Shown here: positions 12,300 to 18,420 of the stretch, one piece after another
Numbering within the stretch: the stretch's first letter is position 1
How the letters are laid out: each line of letters starts with the position of its first letter
NCBI GenBank assembly: GCA_900542875.1
Contig: UQPH01000028.1
Span: forward strand, 1-18,420
Length of the DNA stretch: 18,420 bases
Direction of reading: 5' to 3'
From: an uncultured Eubacterium sp.
GTDB taxonomy: Bacteria > Bacillota > Clostridia > Oscillospirales > Acutalibacteraceae
Position numbers and translations under genes: made by a program
The notes under the pieces: generated by a model
Told to the model about the DNA's origin: nothing
The model's database searches: none
What the model saw: only the letters and a program-made list of their open reading frames with translations

Positions 12300-15233
12300 A
12301 TGGCTCATATTAAAGTTGTCAGACGCTCCATGCGTCCCGAGGAATGGACGGATTTACGCTTCGGCTGGCTTAAAAGACATATATATTCCAAAAAATGGGA
12401 GATAAATAATCTAATGATAAGAGACGCCCGACAGGTGTCCGAAATGGAGTTTGAATATTACAGTGACGAATACAGACCGCTTAAAAAAGGTGATATGTAT
12501 TTTACTCCCGACGGCACGGCGTTTATAAAAGCAGATGTCGATGTGCCCGACGAACTTCAGGGTGAGGAACTTTGGTTCAGCCTTAAAACTGCGGCAGAAA
12601 TCTGCGTTAAGGTAAACGGAAAATATGTCGGCGGCGTTGACCCAAACAGAGAGAGGATGTTGCTCTCTGCCTATGTTGATACAAGCAAAACGCTTCATTT
12701 TGATATGATGGGTTATAACCGCTCAAAACCCGACGATGAGCGTAACCCCGAGAGTCTGAGCGTCAGAGGTTGCCGCCAGATTTTTGAGGGTGCTTATCTT
12801 TGTACCGTAAATCATGCCGTTCAGGATTTGGTATGGGATTTTGAACTTCTTTTGGATATTGCAAAATCCGACCTTTTTAACGAGGATTACAGAGCATTTC
12901 TCAACCGTGAACTCAATAACGCTATGAATCTCATCGACTTTGAAAGCGAGAATCTTGCCGGAATTGACGATGCAAAGAAATATGTTGACGAAGTAATTTA
13001 TGCCAATGATACATATAAGGGCAGCGGCGATGTCGCTCTTGTAGCACATTCCCACCTTGACATTGCCTACTATTGGCGTCGTATTCACGCTGTGCAGAAA
13101 AATTTGCGTACCGTACTTATTCAGCTTAGATTGATGGACAAGTATCCCGATTTTAAGTATACGCACACTCAGCCCTATGTTTACGAAACACTCGAAAAGT
13201 ATTATCCTGAAGTTTTCTCTGAACTTAAAGAAAAAGTTAAAAACGGTCAGTTTGAGCCTGTTGGCGCAATGTATGTTGAGCCTGACTGTAACATTCCGTC
13301 TGCCGAAAGCCTTATTCGTCAATGTCTTTACGGTCAGATGACATATAAGAGAATGTTCGGCACGTTTGTAAATAACGCATGGTTGCCTGATGTTTTCGGC
13401 AATAGTTGGATTTTGCCGCAAATACTCAAAAAGAGCGGCGTTGACTATTTTGTATCAAACAAAATGTCCACCTGGAATGATACAAACCGTTTTCCGCATA
13501 ATAATTTTATATGGCGTGGAATAGACGGCAGTGAGGTGCTTGCCTGTGTTCCGCCGACTCATTTTATTACTTGGAACGCACCGTCACAGATTCAGGAAAA
13601 TTGGGAGGCTTATATAGATAAAGACCTCGGCGGTCAGACTATGAATATGTTTGGCTACGGCGACGGCGGTTCGGGCTGTACCGAAGAAATGATAGAACTT
13701 ATGCACCGCTTTGATAAACTGTCCATTATGCCTAAATGCGAGCATATGGGCGGCGCCGAATTTCTTGAGAAAAACCTCAAAGGTAATAAAAATCTTGAGG
13801 TATGGGACGGAGAACTTTACCTTGAAATGCACCGTGGAACTTTTACAACAAAGAGTAATCTTAAGCGTATTAACCGCCGTTTAGAATATAAATTCCGCAC
13901 GGCTGAAATGCTCTGCGTTATGAAAAACGAGGATAAGCAGGAAAAAATTGAAGAACTATATAAAAAATTTCTTGTTAATCAGTTCCATGATATTATTCCC
14001 GGTTCTCATATTCACCCTGTTTATGAGGATGCAATTAAGGACTACGAATATATAGAAGCCGAACTCGACAAAATTATCGGCATCGGTTCAAAGTATTTTA
14101 ATACCCTTAATTTTGAGAGAAAATCTTTAACATTTGTTCCTAATAAAAACGGCTCGTCCTACCGCCTCGGCGTGAGGGGTAATTGGCTTATTCCGAGTAT
14201 TCCGCCTCTTAAAGCAAAGTCACTCAGAGCAACTAAGAACGCAGAAGATTGGTTCATCTTTGAAAGCGGAAAAATTGAGACTCCGTTTTATTCCGCAATT
14301 CTTAATTCGGACGGCTCATTTGCTTCTCTTTTTGATAAGGAACTAAAGCGTGAGTGGACAAAGGGTGAATTTAATAAACTAAAGATTTATTCCGATACTC
14401 CCGGAAACTATGATGCATGGGATATTCTGCCGAATTATAAGGACAAGGAAATTGATGTTTTAGTTGCAAAACCGCTTTTCCTTAATAATGCAGACGGAGA
14501 ATGTGCAGAGTTTAAGACCGTGCTTAAAACAGAAAAATCAACTTGGACAATGCTCATTCGCTTTTTCAAAAACAGCAGGGGAATAGAGGTTGAAAATAAT
14601 GTCGATTGGCATGAAAAACATAAACTTGCCAAGGCAGAGTTTGGTCTTAATGTTCTGACTCGTAAGGCTCTTTGCGATACAAGCGCAGGCTTTATTGAGA
14701 GAGATACCCACAGAAATACCACATGGCAACAGGCGAGATTTGAGACCTGCCACCATAATTGGTGCGATATGTCGGAAACCGACGGCGGCGTTGCGCTCAT
14801 TAATGACAGTAAGTACGGTGTCGGATTTAAGGATAATACTATGTCGCTTTCTCTGCTTCGTGCAACTATTCGCCCCGATGTCACTTCGGATATGGGAGTG
14901 CACAGCTTTTGCTATATGGTTTTGCCGCATGCAAAAGATGCCGTAAGTGCCGGCGTTAATAATATTTCGCTTGAATATAATGTGCCGCTTGTTAAGACAG
15001 ACGCCGAGTGGTTCCTCCCCGATTTTGCACCGCTTTATCTTCAGGCTGCAAAACTCAGCGAAGATAAGTCAATGTATGTTATCCGACTCAGCGAGCAAAA
15101 CGGCTCAAGAGGCAGTATAAAATTGCCTTTTGATGTCAAGGTTCTTGATATGCTGGAAAGAACAGAAAATAAAACGGATGTAATTGATTATTCTCCGTTT
15201 GAAATAATTACGCTCGGAGTTGACAGACCATGA
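12300..15233 (+). CDS. Alpha-mannosidase, GH38 family, cytoplasmic
   Basis: A zinc-dependent retaining exo-alpha-mannosidase of 977 residues. The N-terminal beta-rich domain spans about 1-235. The catalytic domain begins with VAHSHLDIAYYWR (248-260), whose His252 and Asp254 bind zinc. The nucleophile and zinc ligand is Asp364 in WLPDVFGNSW, and the fourth ligand is His563 in NQFHDIIPGSHI (560-571), at the end of the helical middle domain. The C-terminal beta domains run to 977. The length and motif order match bacterial class II mannosidases. No signal peptide is present, so it acts inside the cell on imported mannosides or N-glycan fragments. AAGGAG (12283-12288) is the ribosome site for ATG 12300. 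The stop overlaps the next gene's start (ATGA). Confidence 0.95.
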   Translation: MAHIKVVRRSMRPEEWTDLRFGWLKRHIYSKKWEINNLMIRDARQVSEMEFEYYSDEYRPLKKGDMYFTPDGTAFIKADVDVPDELQGEELWFSLKTAAEICVKVNGKYVGGVDPNRERMLLSAYVDTSKTLHFDMMGYNRSKPDDERNPESLSVRGCRQIFEGAYLCTVNHAVQDLVWDFELLLDIAKSDLFNEDYRAFLNRELNNAMNLIDFESENLAGIDDAKKYVDEVIYANDTYKGSGDVALVAHSHLDIAYYWRRIHAVQKNLRTVLIQLRLMDKYPDFKYTHTQPYVYETLEKYYPEVFSELKEKVKNGQFEPVGAMYVEPDCNIPSAESLIRQCLYGQMTYKRMFGTFVNNAWLPDVFGNSWILPQILKKSGVDYFVSNKMSTWNDTNRFPHNNFIWRGIDGSEVLACVPPTHFITWNAPSQIQENWEAYIDKDLGGQTMNMFGYGDGGSGCTEEMIELMHRFDKLSIMPKCEHMGGAEFLEKNLKGNKNLEVWDGELYLEMHRGTFTTKSNLKRINRRLEYKFRTAEMLCVMKNEDKQEKIEELYKKFLVNQFHDIIPGSHIHPVYEDAIKDYEYIEAELDKIIGIGSKYFNTLNFERKSLTFVPNKNGSSYRLGVRGNWLIPSIPPLKAKSLRATKNAEDWFIFESGKIETPFYSAILNSDGSFASLFDKELKREWTKGEFNKLKIYSDTPGNYDAWDILPNYKDKEIDVLVAKPLFLNNADGECAEFKTVLKTEKSTWTMLIRFFKNSRGIEVENNVDWHEKHKLAKAEFGLNVLTRKALCDTSAGFIERDTHRNTTWQQARFETCHHNWCDMSETDGGVALINDSKYGVGFKDNTMSLSLLRATIRPDVTSDMGVHSFCYMVLPHAKDAVSAGVNNISLEYNVPLVKTDAEWFLPDFAPLYLQAAKLSEDKSMYVIRLSEQNGSRGSIKLPFDVKVLDMLERTENKTDVIDYSPFEIITLGVDRP

Positions 15234-15649
15234 GTAAAACCGTAATAATTTTAATAATCATAGGCGTATTGATTTTGGGTGCAGTGGTTTTTCCGCTTAT
15301 AAACAAGCATCAACTGAAAAATATGCCGTATGACCAGCAAATCAGAATTTTGATGAAACAAGCGAAAGGGCTCAACTATTTTAAGAATATATCAAGCGGA
15401 AATAAAGGTGCTTTGGTCTATATAAAAAATAAGCGTAAGATTTTATATTATCCTTGGGTACTTGCGGAAGGTAAAATGATTTGCACAAAAAAGACTCCGT
15501 ACGATAACTGGGACTATCCCGAACGCCCTGCTTTCAGGGAAGAAGAAGTTTTGCAGGCGCAAAAGGCACTTGCAGATTATAATAAACACAGTTCGGTTAA
15601 ACTGTACTTATTAAGCGATAATGAGGATAATAAAGAGGAGAAAAAGTAA
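15230..15649 (+). CDS. Uncharacterised small membrane-anchored protein
   Basis: I do not recognise a family. The 139-residue protein starts with a single hydrophobic helix (about 4-25), acting as a signal anchor, followed by a basic, Tyr/Lys-rich soluble region (26-115) and a very acidic and basic Asp/Glu/Lys tail (128-139). No catalytic motif or lipobox is visible. It starts within the alpha-mannosidase stop (ATGA), with a weak GGAG at 15214-15217, and its TAA shares one base with the ATG of cca. Translation of all three genes is therefore probably coupled. Whether it has a role with the mannosidase or tRNA repair cannot be said. Confidence 0.72.
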   Translation: MSKTVIILIIIGVLILGAVVFPLINKHQLKNMPYDQQIRILMKQAKGLNYFKNISSGNKGALVYIKNKRKILYYPWVLAEGKMICTKKTPYDNWDYPERPAFREEEVLQAQKALADYNKHSSVKLYLLSDNEDNKEEKK

Positions 15650-16980
15650 TGCTGTTACCGCAGGATGCAAAAAAGTTAATATCTCTCTTACGTTCCTGCG
15701 GATATAAGGCTTATGCCGTGGGCGGCTGTGTTCGTGATTTTCTTATGGGTACTACTCCTAAGGATATAGATATAGCAACCTGCGCACTCCCCGAGGAGAC
15801 GGAAACCGTGCTGAAAAACGCCGATATTAAATATATTGAAACGGGTATTAAGCACGGCACCGTAACGGCGATAGTTAATCATACCCCTTATGAAATTACC
15901 ACATTTCGCTCGGACGGCGAGTATAAAGATAACCGTCACCCCGAGAATGTAGAGTTCGTTAAAAATATCGAGGACGACCTCTCTCGCCGTGACTTCACCG
16001 TTAACGCCATGGCTTATAACGATGAGGAGGGATTGGTCGATTGTTTCGGCGGCAGAGAAGATTTGGAAAATCGAATTATCCGCTGCGTTGCCGACCCCGA
16101 TACACGATTTAACGAGGACGCTCTGCGTATTATGCGTGCACTCAGGTTTTCCTCCGTTCTCGGCTTTGATATAGAAAAACGAACTGCCGAAAGCATAATA
16201 AAAAACAAAGCATTGCTTTCAAATATTGCCGTAGAGCGAATTTATGTCGAACTCGTAAAACTTATTCTCGGTGATAATTGTGAGGCTGTCTTGCTTAAAT
16301 ACCGTGATGTAATCGCCGAGATTATTCCCGAACTGAAGCCATCATTTGACTGTGCTCAAAACAGTGTTTGGCATATTTACGATGTTTATACTCACAGCGT
16401 TAAATCTCTTGCCGTGTCGCCGAAAAAGGATTATATCCGCCTTGCAATGTTGCTGCATGATTCGGGTAAACCGTTCGTTAAAAAGACGGATTCAAACGGT
16501 ATAGACCACTTCAAGACTCATCCCGCAGTCAGTTATGATATTGCAAAAAAAGTATTAAAACGCCTTCGTGTCAGCCGTGAGGTTTTTGATAAGGTAACTC
16601 TGCTCGTTAAAATCCATGATGAGCATATCTATCCGGATAAACGCAGTATTAAAATGTGGCTTAAAGTATTGGGCGAGGATATGACTCTTGATTTTATTGA
16701 TGTAAAAATCGCCGATATGAAAACGCATAATCCCGATAAGGTGTCCGATACCTGTTCTACACTTCGTAATATCAGAACAATGTGCGAGCGTATAATAGCC
16801 GATAATGAGCCGTATAAACTCTCACAGCTTAAAATTAACGGAAACGATTTACTCTCCCTCGGCTATAACGGCAGTGAAATAAAAAAAGAACTCGATTACC
16901 TCCTTGATAAAGTAATCGAAAATGAAGAAAATAATAACAGGGAATATCTCTTGTCATTAGCAAAAAATAAAACCGTTTGA
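15649..16980 (+). CDS. cca: CCA-adding tRNA nucleotidyltransferase with HD domain
   Basis: It adds or repairs the 3'-CCA of tRNAs without a nucleic-acid template. The 443-residue protein is a class II nucleotidyltransferase. The head motif is VGGCVRDFLMG (24-34), with catalytic carboxylates Asp39 and Asp41 in PKDIDIAT. RRDFTVNAMAY (113-123) and the nucleotide-selecting EDALRIMRALRFSS (156-169) follow. A C-terminal HD phosphohydrolase-like domain holds LLHDSGKP (268-275), with His270 and Asp271. Whether it adds all of CCA or only part of it, as in species with split enzymes, cannot be decided from sequence. ATG 15649 overlaps the preceding stop by one base, with GAGGAG around 15635-15640. The stop codon lies inside the left arm of the following terminator. 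Confidence 0.95.
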   Translation: MLLPQDAKKLISLLRSCGYKAYAVGGCVRDFLMGTTPKDIDIATCALPEETETVLKNADIKYIETGIKHGTVTAIVNHTPYEITTFRSDGEYKDNRHPENVEFVKNIEDDLSRRDFTVNAMAYNDEEGLVDCFGGREDLENRIIRCVADPDTRFNEDALRIMRALRFSSVLGFDIEKRTAESIIKNKALLSNIAVERIYVELVKLILGDNCEAVLLKYRDVIAEIIPELKPSFDCAQNSVWHIYDVYTHSVKSLAVSPKKDYIRLAMLLHDSGKPFVKKTDSNGIDHFKTHPAVSYDIAKKVLKRLRVSREVFDKVTLLVKIHDEHIYPDKRSIKMWLKVLGEDMTLDFIDVKIADMKTHNPDKVSDTCSTLRNIRTMCERIIADNEPYKLSQLKINGNDLLSLGYNGSEIKKELDYLLDKVIENEENNNREYLLSLAKNKTV

Positions 16981-17004
16981 AGTATTAATTTCAAACGGTT
17001 TTTT
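16971..17004. terminator. Bidirectional terminator between cca and rodA
   Basis: AACCGTTTGAA (16971-16981) pairs perfectly with TTCAAACGGTT (16990-17000) around an eight-base loop. On the plus strand TTTT follows; on the minus strand the same hairpin is followed by TTTATTTTTTG. It therefore serves both convergent genes. The left arm includes the cca stop codon (16978-16980). Confidence 0.9.
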
Positions 17005-17014
17005 ATATGTATTA

Positions 17015-18193
17015 TTATCTTGTATAAAACAGCGTATCCCTCGGTGTTTTTGAAAATCTGTAAACAGACAGTTCTATTCCGAGTGCAAGGTAAATACAAA
17101 GAGAGGAACTTCCTCCTGCGGAAAACAGCGGAAGCGTGATACCGATGCACGGCAAAAGTGATAATTCCATACCGATATTTACCACTACTTGAGCAAACAG
17201 CATAACCGCAATTCCTGTACACATTAAATATCCGGCATTGTCCTTTGCTCTTATGCCTATGTTTATCATTCTCAGTATTAAAAACGCAAGGAGAAGCAAC
17301 GCCGCACATATTCCGACAAAGCCGAATTCCTCTGCCGCAACGCTCAGTACCATATCGCTTTCGTTTACGGGAACTGCTCCGCTTTGGGTCATATCTCCCT
17401 GCAAAAAGCCCTGACCGAACAGTCCGCCCGAGCCCATTGCTATTTTACCGTTGGTCTGCTGATACATGGCGTCGGCATATTGCTCGGGATAAAACAGAGC
17501 GATAATTCTCTGCCTTTGTATACCGCTGATTATGCCTGTTTTCCACGCAAGCACAAAGCCTACGAATATAGCGCAAAAGCCTGCGATGAAATATCCCACA
17601 TTGACTCTTGCAAAAAACAGCATTCCGATAAACATAATAAGAAAGATGAGTGCAGAACCTGCGTCACCTGTCAGCACTACCAGTCCTACGGGTATCGCAC
17701 CATGAATGACGAGCGGTATTATCGTCTTGATTTTGTTTATCTTGTCCCTTACCAAATCCAGATGATAGGAAAATGAAATTATAAATCCTACTTTTAACAG
17801 TTCCGACGGTTGAAAATAAAATACTTTTAGGTCAATCCAACACTTTGAGTCGGGTCTCGCAGGAGGTGCGACGCCAAAAAATAATGTAAATATCATCAAC
17901 CCCACACAGCCTGCCGCAATAATCGGCCAAAACTTTGAAATGGATTCATAGTCTATGTTTGATATAAATATTGCTATTATGAGTCCGCCGAGTACGGATA
18001 TTATCATTGTCCTTACATCGCTTGATATAACCTGTCCTGCTTTAAGTGAGGAATGCGTGGCACTGTAAACGCATATGAGTCCGTAAATTGATGCGGCTAT
18101 CGCAGTAATAAGCGTAAAGAAGTCCGTTCCTTTTATCAGTGTCAGAATATTTTGTCGCCTTTGCGGCGGTTGATATACAGATGCGTCGGTCAT
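17015..18193 (-). CDS. rodA: SEDS peptidoglycan glycosyltransferase, RodA type
   Basis: An integral membrane glycan polymerase of the SEDS family (RodA/FtsW/SpoVE), which polymerises lipid II together with a class B penicillin-binding protein. The 392-residue protein has about ten membrane helices. Family blocks are KCWIDLKVFYFQPSELLK (117-134), GDAGSALIF (176-184), GSGGLFGQGFLQGDMTQ (254-270), the likely catalytic Asp280 in VNESDMVLSVAAEEFGF and LPLFSAGGSSS (354-364). The ISNIDYE segment (77-83) and NIGM (339-342) favour RodA over FtsW; SpoVE remains possible in a spore former. The start codon complements 18191-18193, with AGGAGGG (18199-18205, minus) upstream. It stands alone: no mreBCD, pbp2 or min gene is next to it here. 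A promoter lies at 18224-18252. Confidence 0.9.
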   Translation of the reverse strand: MTDASVYQPPQRRQNILTLIKGTDFFTLITAIAASIYGLICVYSATHSSLKAGQVISSDVRTMIISVLGGLIIAIFISNIDYESISKFWPIIAAGCVGLMIFTLFFGVAPPARPDSKCWIDLKVFYFQPSELLKVGFIISFSYHLDLVRDKINKIKTIIPLVIHGAIPVGLVVLTGDAGSALIFLIMFIGMLFFARVNVGYFIAGFCAIFVGFVLAWKTGIISGIQRQRIIALFYPEQYADAMYQQTNGKIAMGSGGLFGQGFLQGDMTQSGAVPVNESDMVLSVAAEEFGFVGICAALLLLAFLILRMINIGIRAKDNAGYLMCTGIAVMLFAQVVVNIGMELSLLPCIGITLPLFSAGGSSSLCIYLALGIELSVYRFSKTPRDTLFYTR

Positions 18194-18223
18194 CTCATCC
18201 CTCCTTTTTACAGTTATATATGT

Positions 18224-18252
18224 ATTATATTATTAAATTGTTGCTTTTTCAA
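18224..18252 (-). promoter_or_regulatory. Sigma-A promoter of rodA
   Basis: On the minus strand TTGAAA (18252-18247) and a perfect TATAAT (18229-18224) are separated by 17 bases. Transcription would start near 18217, giving a leader of about 24 bases to the ATG at 18193. Confidence 0.75.
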
Positions 18253-18273
18253 TATAAATATATAATTTTATTG

Positions 18274-18302
18274 TTGGAATGTTTTGCTTTATGTGTTATA
18301 AT
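18274..18302 (+). promoter_or_regulatory. Extended -10 promoter of fhs
   Basis: TTGGAA (18274-18279) and a perfect TATAAT (18297-18302), preceded by TGT, are separated by 17 bases. Transcription would start near 18309, about 24 bases before the ATG. It diverges from the rodA promoter, and the two -35 elements are about 21 bases apart. Confidence 0.75.
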
Positions 18303-18332
18303 CATTGTGCTATAAGTTTTGGAGGACAACGT

Positions 18333-18420
18333 ATGTTAAGTGATATAGAAATTGCTCAAAATGCAAAAATGAAAGATATTACCGAAATTGCTCAAAATCT
18401 CGGCATTCTTCCGTCTGAAC
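18333..18420 (+). CDS. fhs: Formate-tetrahydrofolate ligase, N-terminal fragment (cut by window edge)
   Basis: Only the first 29 codons are present. They read MLSDIEIAQNAKMKDITEIA and onward to LGILPSE, which closely matches the conserved start of formate-tetrahydrofolate ligase (SDIEIAQ, AKMKPITEIA, LGI). This enzyme uses ATP to join formate to tetrahydrofolate, supplying one-carbon units for purines and, in acetogens, for the methyl branch of acetyl-CoA synthesis. GGAGG (18321-18325) stands seven bases before the ATG, and a strong promoter is at 18274-18302. The catalytic P-loop is outside the window, so the call rests on the N-terminal match alone. Confidence 0.88.
   Translation, partial: MLSDIEIAQNAKMKDITEIAQNLGILPSE

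Noticed and set aside
12723..13421. Minus-strand open frame of 232 codons opposite the mannosidase gene
   Set aside because: It overlaps the catalytic domain of GH38, shows no recognisable motif and has no upstream signals; it is an antisense shadow.
1..18420. Mobile elements, CRISPR arrays, prophage or defence systems
   Set aside because: No transposase, integrase, regularly spaced repeats, terminal inverted repeats or defence-type protein is seen; gene content is chromosomal core plus a sugar-use locus.

Overview
The window looks like chromosome from a low-GC, spore-forming Firmicute, most likely an anaerobic gut-type member of the Clostridia (Oscillospiraceae/Ruminococcaceae-like). The reasons are the sporulation pair yabP-yabQ next to divIC, a CIRCE/HrcA-type groESL operon, strong Shine-Dalgarno sites, a formate-tetrahydrofolate ligase gene starting at the right edge, and AT-rich intergenic DNA with sigma-A-like promoters. 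This placement is inferred from gene content and was not tested by a search. I see no insertion sequence, prophage, CRISPR array or rRNA.

Layout. At 1-69 (minus) lies the 5' part of a tRNA-Leu(GAG) with its own promoter. At 203-1174 (plus) is yabP-yabQ-divIC, closed by a strong hairpin terminator. At 1288-3857 a THUMP-type rRNA methyltransferase gene is followed by two overlapping genes for uncharacterised membrane proteins, then a terminator. At 3966-6056 is the groES-groEL operon with promoter, CIRCE operator and terminator.

From 6127 to about 15233 the window is dominated by carbohydrate use. It holds a cytoplasmic GH29 alpha-L-fucosidase, a GPH-family sugar transporter with an unusual 320-residue charged C-terminal tail, an alpha-phosphoglucomutase/phosphomannomutase, a small NifU-like protein and a cytoplasmic GH38 alpha-mannosidase. 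These are followed in a tight operon by a small membrane-anchored protein and the CCA-adding enzyme (to 16980). Neither glycosidase has a visible signal peptide. The simplest reading is that fucose- and mannose-containing oligosaccharides are imported intact by the transporter, trimmed in the cytoplasm, and the sugar phosphates fed to glycolysis. A TGTAATTTTT-type motif recurs at the fucosidase and transporter promoters and may be a shared operator.

A bidirectional terminator separates cca from a convergent rodA-like SEDS peptidoglycan polymerase gene (minus, 17015-18193). Divergent promoters at 18224-18302 serve rodA and the formate-tetrahydrofolate ligase gene, whose first 29 codons are present. 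Most of the window is ordinary housekeeping sequence. The parts most worth following are the transporter tail, the possible shared operator, and the unknown membrane-protein pair at 2431-3857. No intergenic stretch exceeds 300 bases.
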